Positions 34,040 through 42,206 of a DNA stretch of 64,000 nucleotides are shown in pieces. The position numbers and the translations under genes are program-made. The notes beneath the pieces were generated by a model. It had not been told where the DNA came from and searched no databases. It saw only the letters and a list, made by a program, of their open reading frames with translations. Source of the DNA: Bythopirellula goksoeyrii (GTDB lineage: Bacteria; Planctomycetota; Planctomycetia; Pirellulales; Lacipirellulaceae); assembly GCF_008065115.1 (NCBI RefSeq), contig NZ_CP042913.1:4847257-4911256 (forward strand). The letters run 5' to 3'. Within the stretch, counting starts at the first letter, position 1, and every line of letters starts with the position of its first letter.

Positions 34040-34159
34040 TGTCATCCCGAGGGGAGCTCCGCGACCAGAGGGATCCGGGGTCACATTGCCAACACGACTT
34101 GAAGGCCATTTCTAGTTGAACGTAGATTCCTCAGACGCCTAAGCTCCTTCGGAATGACA
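34040..34159. repeat. TGTCATCCCGAGG repeat, two inverted arms, reaching into hisH
   Basis: The left arm (34040-34082) begins TGTCATCCCGAGGGGAGC. The right arm (34118-34159), read on the minus strand, begins TGTCATTCCGAAGGAGC and continues with GTCTGAGGAATC, so the arms are degenerate inverted copies with about 35 bases between. The right arm overlaps the 3' end of hisH. Other copies are at 13261 and 30106. Confidence 0.75.
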
Positions 34160-34774
34160 GGATGCTAAGGTCAGCTCAGCGAAATTACTCAGTACACGAA
34201 GACCTTCGCTCTGGCTTTTCTCTGGATGAAATTGTGTTGCAAAGAGGTTCTCGCGCCAGATGCTTGCGCAGAAGGGAGCAGGATAAGAGGCCTGGCCATC
34301 GACGACTTCCAAATCTTCAGGCACGACATAATAGGAATGCACAAAATAGAAAAATGTTTCCTCGGCAATGCCATCAAAGATTGGTGCCTTCCGTCTGAAA
34401 CTTACTTCGTTCCACCCCATGTGTGGAACTTTGTACTGAGCTGGAACTTGGAACTTGCAGACCTCTCCCTTCAGCACTCCCAGTCCCTCATGCTCGCCAT
34501 CTTCGAAACTGTGCTCAAACAAGAGTTGCAGACCGAGGCAGATACCTAGAAACGGCTTACCACTTTGAATCGCTTCACGAATTGGCCCAACTAGCTCTCG
34601 GCGTTTGAGTTCGGCAATCGCATCTGCAAATGCTCCGACACCGGGAAGCACGATGTGGGAAGCCTTTGCTAGAATCGCCGGATCGCTCGTGATAGCCGCC
34701 GCGTGGCCAACACGTTCAAACCCCTTCTGCACACTGCGAAGGTTGCCCATTTGATAGTCAATGATCGCGATCAT
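34139..34774 (-). CDS. hisH: HisH, glutamine amidotransferase subunit of IGP synthase
   Basis: HisH delivers ammonia to HisF for imidazole glycerol phosphate formation. From the ATG at 34774 the product has 211 residues; an upstream frame extension to 34822 was not used. PFLGICLGLQLLFE at 75-88 holds the nucleophile C79, and the class I triad is completed by FATQFHPEKSQ. SHIVLPGVGAF is the oxyanion region. The last residues (about LASCHSEGA and the TAG stop) are encoded by the right arm of the intergenic repeat, so the natural C-terminus has been extended or replaced. Confidence 0.95.
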   Translation of the reverse strand: MIAIIDYQMGNLRSVQKGFERVGHAAAITSDPAILAKASHIVLPGVGAFADAIAELKRRELVGPIREAIQSGKPFLGICLGLQLLFEHSFEDGEHEGLGVLKGEVCKFQVPAQYKVPHMGWNEVSFRRKAPIFDGIAEETFFYFVHSYYVVPEDLEVVDGQASYPAPFCASIWRENLFATQFHPEKSQSEGLRVLSNFAELTLASCHSEGA

Positions 34775-34847
34775 ATTGTGAATGGACCCACTAGAGGGAG
34801 GAAAGTTCAGCAGAGAACACATTCTAGGAGTTCGATGCTCTATTTCC

Positions 34848-34910
34848 TAGCCGTGGGCGCCAGGCCCATGGTTTTTGCCAGTTTCAACCATGGGCTTCCG
34901 CCCACGGCTA
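34848..34910. repeat. Palindrome TAGCCGTGGGCG
   Basis: TAGCCGTGGGCGCCAGGCCC plus ATGG (34848-34871) and the matching opposite arm (34888-34910) pair with one indel around a loop of about 16 bases. It lies between hisH and the OmpA-like gene. It resembles dispersed intergenic palindromes of planctomycetes, though I could not search for copies. Confidence 0.6.
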
Positions 34911-34930
34911 CTAGAAAGAATGGCTCACAT

Positions 34931-35758
34931 TTAGCGACTGGCGATTCGCTCAGGATAGACGACGAATTCAATTCGCCTGTTGCGTGCCTTGCCCGCCTCG
35001 GTGGCATTCGAAACCACCGCATGATTTCCACCGTGGCCGATGACGAATAGCTGGACGGCAGGCAATGTTCCCCGCTCAATCAGGGCGTTGTAGACTGAGA
35101 GTGACTGAGCAGCAGAGAGGTGGTGGTTTGAAGGGAATTGTTGGGAATGGGTAGAAGAGTCGTCCGTATGCCCCTCGATGCCGATGATGTGTTCGGGGAA
35201 ATTCTGCCGCAGATCTATGGCGACGCTGGCCAACAGTTGCTTGGCATCGTCCTTCAAATAAGGACTCCCCGGCATGAACAGCTGATCCGCGGGGATTTCT
35301 ACCCGCAATAAATCGCCATCCTGGCGCACCTGCACCCCCGGCAAATCAGCCAATGCCAGGTTCTTAAGCATACTGTTGTTGGCCCGAATCTCGCCTTGCT
35401 CGCGTTGGCTGGCCGACGCCATCAACGCCGATGTTTTCGTTCGAAGTTGCGAATTGTCTTCACGCAAGGCGACTAACTGATCTGTCGTCGCGCGGAGTTG
35501 ATCGCGAGTCGTATTGATCTCGTCGGTTAAGAGTTGCACCTTTTGTCGCGACTGGGCCAGGATTGCTTCGAGTTCCTGATTATCGCGATCGAGCGATTGG
35601 GCTCGGCTTTGGTATTCCTGATTCTGCTGTGCCACTAACTGCATCTGTTGGTCGGCTGCAGCGGCTGCCTGCTGGTTCGGTTTGTACGCAAGCCGACTAC
35701 ACCCGGTTGCCAGAAGCAACGCGAGGCATGAGAACAACATGAGGCAGCGAATTGACAT
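34931..35758 (-). CDS. OmpA-like peptidoglycan-binding lipoprotein
   Basis: From the ATG at 35758 the product has 275 residues. LALLLATGC at 12-20 is a lipobox with C20 as the lipidation site. A coiled coil of about 100 residues follows (QNQEYQSRAQSLDRDNQELE and on). The C-terminal 120 residues are an OmpA_C domain: FPEHIIGIEGHTDDSS is the peptidoglycan-binding TDxxG-like block and RNRRIEFVV the arginine block. It probably links the outer membrane to the wall, as Pal does. Confidence 0.92.
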   Translation of the reverse strand: MSIRCLMLFSCLALLLATGCSRLAYKPNQQAAAAADQQMQLVAQQNQEYQSRAQSLDRDNQELEAILAQSRQKVQLLTDEINTTRDQLRATTDQLVALREDNSQLRTKTSALMASASQREQGEIRANNSMLKNLALADLPGVQVRQDGDLLRVEIPADQLFMPGSPYLKDDAKQLLASVAIDLRQNFPEHIIGIEGHTDDSSTHSQQFPSNHHLSAAQSLSVYNALIERGTLPAVQLFVIGHGGNHAVVSNATEAGKARNRRIEFVVYPERIASR

Positions 35759-35867
35759 ACGATCGCATTGAGTGACGAGGAATTGTCGATAGCGCGAACA
35801 CACCTCCCACGGTCAGCACCGCGATGAGTGGCCGGAACGGTAGCAACCGTCACCCGCCCCAACAAGA

Positions 35868-36407
35868 TCAGCTCGCCACTAGAATGCTAGCAGCGCATTC
35901 GCCAACGCTTTCTAAAGGCAATTCAATCCTCGGGTAGTCGCCGTAGAATCGTTTGATGAAATTCCGATGCCAGCGTTGAGGCTTGTGAGCTTCCCAACCT
36001 TGGCGAGCAAGAAACCGGTCCGAAAGACGGCTGTTGGCCGCATCGCAAAGAATGGCATCGGAACGCTTTGCCTCGGCGATGGCATCGAGTGCGGTGGCGG
36101 CGGCCAGTGCGGTTGCCATACTCGTACTTTGGCTGGAGACGACATACTTCAACGCGAGAAAATTTGGGCAAGAGAGTGGCTGATTATAGTACAGCCAGCA
36201 ATGATCCTCCGCCCCACGCGCGTGATAATCGCGGCTTACCGGCAATATCTCGGGCAGTGATAGCAGTTTGGGCCAACGTCGCAAGTGGATTGCCACGAGT
36301 TTTCCTGCCGCGGTTTCGATCACCCCATAGCGACCGCCACGAATCGCAGGCAAGGCGTTCAGCCATTCATCGCGGTTTCTACAAGAAAGTGTTCGAGTAA
36401 AAGTCAT
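35868..36407 (-). CDS. Conserved hypothetical, acetyltransferase-like C-terminus
   Basis: From the ATG at 36407 the product has 179 residues. It has no clear signal peptide. The second half (ALDAIAEAKRSDAILCDAANSRLSDRFLARQGWEAHKPQRWHRNFIKRFYG) resembles the end of GNAT folds, where a peptide such as FLARQGWEAH precedes an arginine-rich loop, but the acetyl-CoA Q/RxxGxG/A motif is not obvious. It is a base away from the prepilin peptidase stop and is probably cotranscribed. Function unknown. Confidence 0.7.
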   Translation of the reverse strand: MTFTRTLSCRNRDEWLNALPAIRGGRYGVIETAAGKLVAIHLRRWPKLLSLPEILPVSRDYHARGAEDHCWLYYNQPLSCPNFLALKYVVSSQSTSMATALAAATALDAIAEAKRSDAILCDAANSRLSDRFLARQGWEAHKPQRWHRNFIKRFYGDYPRIELPLESVGECAASILVAS

Positions 36408-36408
36408 T

Positions 36409-37770
36409 TCAATCCATCCTTGTCGCTTGTCCAAACAACAGTCGCTTGATCTGCTGCCAGATGAACAACAAGATGCCCAACATCACGAAACAAAACAACA
36501 ACACTGCCGGCACAAGCCAGCCGAGTTGAAACGCAAAGGACACGCGATTCCAAACTCCTGCCCAGTAAACCATGACGAACAAGGCCCCCAGGCAAAGGAA
36601 CGGTCCGTAGGGAATCACATCATCACGTTTGGTGATGAGCTGCATCAGTCCGCCAATCAAACCTGCAAAGGGGGCTACGAAGAACACGATGACACATGCT
36701 TGCCAGCCCAGGAAGGTGCCGACCATCATCATGAGTGTCACGTCACCGAAACCCATCGCCTCGCGACCCATGGCAGCGCTGCCAACGATGCGCACGATCC
36801 AGATCATGGCACCACTCATTGCTAACCCGACAAGTGCCGTGAGCAACCCCATCCAGGCGACCGTACCCCACCACCACACGGCTGCGATGGCCAACGCACC
36901 GCCCCAAGCAATTACCCCGAGCGGCGGGCGGCAGAATTCACGAAGGACCCGGCGGCAAATAACGCTCGTCGCTCGCCACACTCCTCGCCGCCCTCGCCAG
37001 ATTCTTGGCGCTAGAGCGAAACACCATAGCCACCAACAGAACTGGCCCAGGGCTAACGAACGCCAATTAGGTGCCGGCCGAAACTGCGGTGACCATTCGT
37101 TTGGCGAAGCAAGCAGAGTTGGTTCCACATAAGCCTTCAGTCCGATGGCTATCTGCGGCAAGGGCACTTCGATACCAATCTCAGGCGGCGCTTGTGGGAA
37201 AGTCCCCAGTGGCAGCAAACTCATGGGCAAGCAAGCAGCCAACAAGAGTCCGATCAACGTCCCGGGCACAGTGATTTCGTCGGGAATTATTTTTTCATCG
37301 AAGTCGATAAAACTCGCAGCAACCATCAGCGTGATCAAGATCGCGTGACTCCAGAATGTGGGCCACACTGCCGAGAGTGGAATTGCTGTTCTGGGAAAAG
37401 CGAGTGGAACCTGTGCATCTTGCAAAAGCTGTTGGAGCTGGCCAAGCACGAGTCCACGCTGGTCGACTTCCCACCAGCACAAGAGTACAAGACCAATTCC
37501 CATGCTAAGTTCAATCAGAAGCGGTCTGCCCCAAAACCAACTACCATGCACTGTGCTCTCACGCCGCATGCCATTCCAGCCGAGAACCGGTAACCTATCC
37601 GACCAACGCCGCGATGGCACCCCGTCAGGGATTGGCCCCCAAGGAGAAATTGGTCGAGGATTCCAGGCGAGGCAATAGATGGCCCAATTCGCAAGCGCAC
37701 CCAAGGCAGCACCGACGAAGAATACGCCGAGTTGCATAAGAGAAAACTGAATGGCAGCGAGCGGGAACAT
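36409..37770 (-). CDS. Prepilin peptidase (A24 aspartic, PilD-like), long form
   Basis: The protein has 453 residues with many membrane helices. GALANWAIYCLAW at 24-36 is the leader-peptidase start, but the two CxxC zinc pairs of PilD are absent. AASFIDFDEKIIPDEI (151-166) contains the first catalytic aspartate (D156 or D158) and GFGDVTLMM in the C-terminal half contains the second. Family members are about 200-290 residues, so the protein is long, with an insertion of about 180 residues between the two aspartate blocks. It likely processes pilin-like proteins, among them the DUF1559 protein at 1494, in which it would cut after GFTL's glycine. Confidence 0.9.
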   Translation of the reverse strand: MFPLAAIQFSLMQLGVFFVGAALGALANWAIYCLAWNPRPISPWGPIPDGVPSRRWSDRLPVLGWNGMRRESTVHGSWFWGRPLLIELSMGIGLVLLCWWEVDQRGLVLGQLQQLLQDAQVPLAFPRTAIPLSAVWPTFWSHAILITLMVAASFIDFDEKIIPDEITVPGTLIGLLLAACLPMSLLPLGTFPQAPPEIGIEVPLPQIAIGLKAYVEPTLLASPNEWSPQFRPAPNWRSLALGQFCWWLWCFALAPRIWRGRRGVWRATSVICRRVLREFCRPPLGVIAWGGALAIAAVWWWGTVAWMGLLTALVGLAMSGAMIWIVRIVGSAAMGREAMGFGDVTLMMMVGTFLGWQACVIVFFVAPFAGLIGGLMQLITKRDDVIPYGPFLCLGALFVMVYWAGVWNRVSFAFQLGWLVPAVLLFCFVMLGILLFIWQQIKRLLFGQATRMD

Positions 37771-37841
37771 GCATCAAGTCGAGGGTGGGAGTCGTCCCTG
37801 TCCCCCCTCCTGTAACTCAGGTGAGGGCCTAGGGGTGGGGC

Positions 37842-38375
37842 TCAGCCCACCAGCGCCACGTATATTTCGTCGGCTATCTCGGCAGGCTGCTTTTCTTCGG
37901 TATCGACCTCAAGGGTAGCACACCCCCGGTAAATCGGATCTCGTTGGTCCAGGAGGACCTCAATTTCGGTACGACCGCCGTGATTAGTCAGGTTAGGACG
38001 CCGCTCGGCGGTCGTGGAGTCGGTTTCCAGCCGCCCAGCGAGGGTCTCGGGGGTGGCTTTGAGCCACACCACCGCCTGACAGCCAGCAAGGCAATCGCGG
38101 TTTTCCTTCCGCAAGACAGCCCCACCACCCAGGGCCAATATCGCTTGTGAGCGCCGACAAAGCTCGGACACCACCTTGGCCTCCAAATCACGAAATGCCG
38201 CTTCCCCATCGTCGGCAAAAATCGCCGCGATCGACTTGCCAGCGCTCAGTTCTACTTCGACGTCGGCGTCCACCCAGTCCCACCCAGTGCGCAGAGCAAG
38301 AAGCTGCGCGACGGTCGTCTTCCCCGTCCCGCGGAGTCCAATTAGGGCAATGGAGCGTGTATCAATCGGTGGCAT
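37842..38375 (-). CDS. aroK: Shikimate kinase AroK
   Basis: This enzyme phosphorylates shikimate at the 3-hydroxyl using ATP. From the ATG at 38375 the product has 177 residues, the usual size; an upstream frame extension to 38480 is out of family range. Walker A is GLRGTGKT at 13-20. DADVEVELSAGKSIAAIFADDGEAAFR (about 34-60) includes the shikimate-binding D34 and the lid region, and GGGAVLRKENRD is the substrate loop. It lies after aroDE on the same strand, so aromatic synthesis genes are grouped. Confidence 0.95.
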   Translation of the reverse strand: MPPIDTRSIALIGLRGTGKTTVAQLLALRTGWDWVDADVEVELSAGKSIAAIFADDGEAAFRDLEAKVVSELCRRSQAILALGGGAVLRKENRDCLAGCQAVVWLKATPETLAGRLETDSTTAERRPNLTNHGGRTEIEVLLDQRDPIYRGCATLEVDTEEKQPAEIADEIYVALVG

Positions 38376-38507
38376 CGTTTCCCTTGGTTTGCCGCGCTCG
38401 CGGCGCCTTCTTGTTAGCCGCGATGCGGAGCGCAGCGCAGCAGAGCGCGTTGTACGATCCTTACGGCTTAGCGTCAACAACTCCGTTCGCCATCGCTCCC
38501 GGCTCGT

Positions 38508-40010
38508 CTACCGCCCAATCCCAATCGGCCCAATCGCCTTCTTCAATACGTCGCGCATTAGGTTGGGAGGTGCTTCCTGCTTGGTAAAAAGGTAAAACTG
38601 CAGCCGCGCCTGTCGCACAAACATTTCAACGCCGGTGATTGCCTCCGCATTGCGTGCCCGAGCATCTTTCACAAGCAAAGTCGATTCGGGATTGTACACC
38701 GTGTCGAACACCAGCATCGAAGGTTTCAGGAACGTCTTACTCACCGGCGACTCATCGACGTTCGGGTGCATACCAATCGGTGTGCAATTGATGAGAATGT
38801 CACACTGAGCCCGCTGGCGAGATTCCCAGTCGATCGCCTTGCAATCGAAAGCAGCGGCCAGTCGATCGGCACGCTGCTTGGTCCGCGAAGCTATCGTCAC
38901 AAGCGCACCCCGGCTTTTGAGTCCATACACAATCGGCCTGGCAACTCCTCCCGCTCCCAAGACCAAGGCACGCTGGTTTTTCAGCGGACTTGGCTTCACT
39001 CCAATACCACCCATGGCATGTTCCAAGCAATCCATGGCGGAGTTGTAGTCGGTGTTGTATCCGATGACTTCACTACCATCGAATACGACCGTATTGACTG
39101 CCGCAATGCTCTTCACTGCAGGATCTACCTTCGTGAGAAACTTGGCAATCGCTTCCTTATGAGGAATCGTCACGCTCAGTCCCTTGATTCCCAGTCGCGG
39201 GGCATCTTCCATAAACTGCTCAAGATCGTCCGAGGGAACACGAAAAGGACAATAGACCGCATTTATTTCACGAGCATCAAAGGCTGCATTGTGAACATGA
39301 GGGCTCAGACTATGGCCGACCGGATCAGCGATCACACCATAAACTTGAGTCTCTGGTCCGATATGCTCGTATCGATAGATCTCATTCATCTGCTGAAAGC
39401 TTAGCTGCCCCGGAGCCAATGTACGTTCGTGGTGAAACGTGGCATAAGTAAAAGGTGCTTTGAACTTCGAAGCAAGGATTCGTGAAGGGGTTCCGACGTC
39501 TCCCATGCACATTCCGATCGTGGGAATTTCACTCTCGGACATCATCTCCAACATGCGTAGGTTGTCATGGGGATCATTCGCCATGGTGGCAATCTTGATG
39601 ATGTCGGGGTCGAGCTTCGACATATCCTCGTGCAGTTGACGCAAATTCTCAGGTGTCTTGCGGAAATTGTGGTAGCTGATGATTCGCTTCGTCTTACCAA
39701 ATCGCGGGATCTGACCAGCGATGTCTTCTTCAATGTCCACATAGTCCACTCCCTCGGCGATGGCCTCGCGTAGGACAAGTTGCCTCGCTTCTTCACTGCC
39801 GGTCCACTTCCCACCATCTTCTAAGCGGCGACAAGTAATAATGATTTGGCAATCGAGATCGTTTTGTTCGGCAAGCAAACGGCGAACATTGATCTTGCTG
39901 GTGACGTAATCCAAGCGCAGCTCAACCAGCTTGGCACCTTGCTCACATAGGTGTCGATGCTCGGCCAGAATGTGTTTATGACGACTTCGCCCAATGGCAA
40001 CGCAGATCAT
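38508..40010 (-). CDS. aroDE: Bifunctional dehydroquinate dehydratase / shikimate dehydrogenase
   Basis: The 500-residue product joins two shikimate-pathway enzymes. Residues about 1-212 are a type I 3-dehydroquinate dehydratase: catalytic H114 in IISYHNFRKT and Schiff-base K139 in PDIIKIATMAND. Residues about 222-495 are a shikimate dehydrogenase: SLSPHVHN at 234-241, K285 in TIPHKEAIAKF, and the Rossmann motif VLGAGGVARPIV. Such AroD-AroE fusions are known in plants and in planctomycetes and chlamydiae. Channelling of dehydroshikimate is possible. The stop lies 132 bases before aroK. Confidence 0.96.
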   Translation of the reverse strand: MICVAIGRSRHKHILAEHRHLCEQGAKLVELRLDYVTSKINVRRLLAEQNDLDCQIIITCRRLEDGGKWTGSEEARQLVLREAIAEGVDYVDIEEDIAGQIPRFGKTKRIISYHNFRKTPENLRQLHEDMSKLDPDIIKIATMANDPHDNLRMLEMMSESEIPTIGMCMGDVGTPSRILASKFKAPFTYATFHHERTLAPGQLSFQQMNEIYRYEHIGPETQVYGVIADPVGHSLSPHVHNAAFDAREINAVYCPFRVPSDDLEQFMEDAPRLGIKGLSVTIPHKEAIAKFLTKVDPAVKSIAAVNTVVFDGSEVIGYNTDYNSAMDCLEHAMGGIGVKPSPLKNQRALVLGAGGVARPIVYGLKSRGALVTIASRTKQRADRLAAAFDCKAIDWESRQRAQCDILINCTPIGMHPNVDESPVSKTFLKPSMLVFDTVYNPESTLLVKDARARNAEAITGVEMFVRQARLQFYLFTKQEAPPNLMRDVLKKAIGPIGIGR

Positions 40011-40082
40011 GGGAGGAGGGGTTCCTTGAGAGAATTCTTTTCCGAAAGGCTAAAATCAAATGCCAAAATAACGTGCGATCCT

Positions 40083-40209
40083 AATGATGAATGACGGAAA
40101 TACCTAAGCACAAAAGGAATGGGTAAGAACGAAGGTCGAACGATGCGCCAGCTTAGACATTCGTAATTCTGACTTCTTTCGTCATTGGGTATTTCCGTCC
40201 TTCGTCATT
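40083..40209. repeat. Inverted repeat AATGACGGAAATACC
   Basis: Positions 40083-40104 and 40188-40209 are 22-base inverted copies with two mismatches. A second shorter inverted pair, AGCACAA...GGAAT(G), follows each arm in the order A-B...A'-B'. It lies in the mutL-aroDE gap. It may be a dead insertion element remnant or a dispersed repeat. Confidence 0.55.
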
Positions 40210-40247
40210 ACCAAGCATTCCCATTGTGCTAGAAGTGCGACGAATTT

Positions 40248-42116
40248 TCAAATCCGCTTGAATTGTCGGTCTAATTGTTCTCGGGTAAAGACTAGGGCAG
40301 TCGGCCGTCCATGGGGGCAATGATGGTGATCCTGAGCCAAATGACGCTGGGCCAGCAAGGCTTCGACCTCCCCAGGTGTCAGCGAATCGCCGAATTTGAT
40401 CGCGGCCTTGCAGGCGATCGTGTGCATCAATTCATCGAGCAAATCCCTTGATTCAGGGCGTTTTCCCTCGGCCTGCAATTGCTCGACCAGGCTGCCGAGT
40501 ACCTCTCGCGGGCTGAAGTTGGCCAGCATGGCCGGATAGGCCGCCACGAGAACCGTTTCCCCTCCGAAGGGTTCCAGCTCCAATCCCAACTGGGAGAGTA
40601 GCGCCTGATTCTCCAAGAGTACCGCCGCCTCGCTGCCGGCCAGATCCACCGGCTCTGGCACCAGAAGCCTTTGGCTTTCGAGCTCCCCTTGGGCAACTTT
40701 GTCACGAAGTTGCTCGTAGAGGATTCGCTCGTGAAGTGCATGCTGGTCGATGACCTCCAATCCATCCTCATTTTCTACAACAAGGTAGCGATTGTGAATC
40801 TGCAGTGCCCGGGGAGTACCCAGTGGGGCAGGCACAGCGGAATCGGAAGCATCCAATCTTCGGTCTTGCGATTGCGGCATCGCAGGAAGACTGGCGCCAC
40901 TCGCTGGTTGAATAAAGTCATGCAGCCGCAATCCTTCCGAACTCGTGGATGTCCCCTCTGTCGAAAACCCCGTCAACTCGGATTGGACGGTAGGTGATCT
41001 GCCGAGTTGATTCTTGGCCCAAGCATAGAGTTCACTCGCCTCGACCGGGTTGTTCGCAGCGAGGTCACCCGACTCACTACTTTCTCGACCGGGAAAGGAG
41101 CCACGGGCAACCAGGTCCGTGGATAAAAACTTCGACCGGAGTGTTCCCAGCAGTTGACTATAAATCCGCCCCCCATCCTGAAAACGGACTTCCAGTTTCG
41201 TCGGATGCACATTCACATCCACCAGCGATGGCGATAATTCCAGATTCAAGAAACAGATCGGATAGCGACCCGTAAGCAGGAGGCCACGGTAGGCTTCGCC
41301 CAAGGCATGTTGCAGCGACCGATCACGTATCACGCGGCCATTGAGAATCAAATACTGCAGGCGATTGTTGCCGCGGCTGTGACTCGGATTGGCAACATAC
41401 CCCGAGAGACGAATTTGCTGATCACCGTGCTCATCGGCACTTTCAATCTCGATGAGCCCGTCTGCCAACTCCGCTCCAAACAACGAGCCAATCCGCTCTC
41501 GCAAATTCGAAACAGGAGGTAAATCATGTACCAGCCGACCGCCATGTGTCAGTGAGAAATGAACATGCGGTGCCGCCAACGCCAGTCGGGTAATCGCCTC
41601 TGTGATATGCCCCATTTCGGTCTGGGTAGTGCGCATGAACTTATGTCGCACGGGAGTATTGAAAAAAAGCTGTCGAATTTCAATGGTGGTACCTGCGGGG
41701 CATCCTACCGGTCGAATCGGTTCGGCACGTCCACCAACGATTTCTAACTCCGCCCCCGCTTCGCAGTCGGCCGGCCTGCTGCGCAGTACCAGCCTGCTTA
41801 CCTCCGCAATTGAGGCCAGCGCCTCTCCGCGAAATCCCAGCGTGCCCACACGAAATAAGTCGTCTGCGTCAGCGATCTTGCTCGTGGCATGACTGGCAAC
41901 TGCAAGTTGCAATTGATCGGCCGCGATACCGCACCCGTTGTCGGTCACGCGTACCAGCTCGACCCCCCCCTGCTCGATCGTCACATCGATCCGCGTGGCT
42001 CCCGAGTCGACACTATTCTCCACCAACTCCTTCACGACACTCGCCGGACGCTCGATCACCTCGCCGGCGGCGATCTTGTTGACGACATTTGAAGATAGTT
42101 GGCGAATGGTGGGCAT
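40248..42116 (-). CDS. mutL: DNA mismatch repair protein MutL
   Basis: This is the mismatch-repair matchmaker. The length is 622 residues. The N-terminal GHKL ATPase has NKIAAGEVIERPASVVKELVENS (13-35), DNGCGI (59-64) and GFRGEALASI (94-103). The C-terminal domain has the endonuclease motif DQHA-x2-E-x4-E at 457-468, ACKAAIKFGD at 568-577 and CPHGRP at 600-605, so this MutL probably nicks DNA itself, as in species without MutH. It is not next to mutS. Confidence 0.97.
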   Translation of the reverse strand: MPTIRQLSSNVVNKIAAGEVIERPASVVKELVENSVDSGATRIDVTIEQGGVELVRVTDNGCGIAADQLQLAVASHATSKIADADDLFRVGTLGFRGEALASIAEVSRLVLRSRPADCEAGAELEIVGGRAEPIRPVGCPAGTTIEIRQLFFNTPVRHKFMRTTQTEMGHITEAITRLALAAPHVHFSLTHGGRLVHDLPPVSNLRERIGSLFGAELADGLIEIESADEHGDQQIRLSGYVANPSHSRGNNRLQYLILNGRVIRDRSLQHALGEAYRGLLLTGRYPICFLNLELSPSLVDVNVHPTKLEVRFQDGGRIYSQLLGTLRSKFLSTDLVARGSFPGRESSESGDLAANNPVEASELYAWAKNQLGRSPTVQSELTGFSTEGTSTSSEGLRLHDFIQPASGASLPAMPQSQDRRLDASDSAVPAPLGTPRALQIHNRYLVVENEDGLEVIDQHALHERILYEQLRDKVAQGELESQRLLVPEPVDLAGSEAAVLLENQALLSQLGLELEPFGGETVLVAAYPAMLANFSPREVLGSLVEQLQAEGKRPESRDLLDELMHTIACKAAIKFGDSLTPGEVEALLAQRHLAQDHHHCPHGRPTALVFTREQLDRQFKRI

Positions 42117-42163
42117 TTTTTGAATTCGGAGTGCGGAGTGCAGATTGCGGAATAAAAGATTGG

Positions 42164-42189
42164 CGAGCCGTAAGCGTTAGCGCCCGGAG
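42164..42189. repeat. Short motif CGAGCCGTAAGCGTTAGCGC
   Basis: The 26 bases from 42164 have the form of a repeat I know from Pirellulales intergenic regions, and a degenerate related stretch is at about 38450-38515 upstream of aroDE's end. It is in the mutL-ntrC gap. Recognition is from memory; copies were not counted. Confidence 0.4.
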
Positions 42190-42206
42190 ATTCTAACTCT
42201 CAAAGC

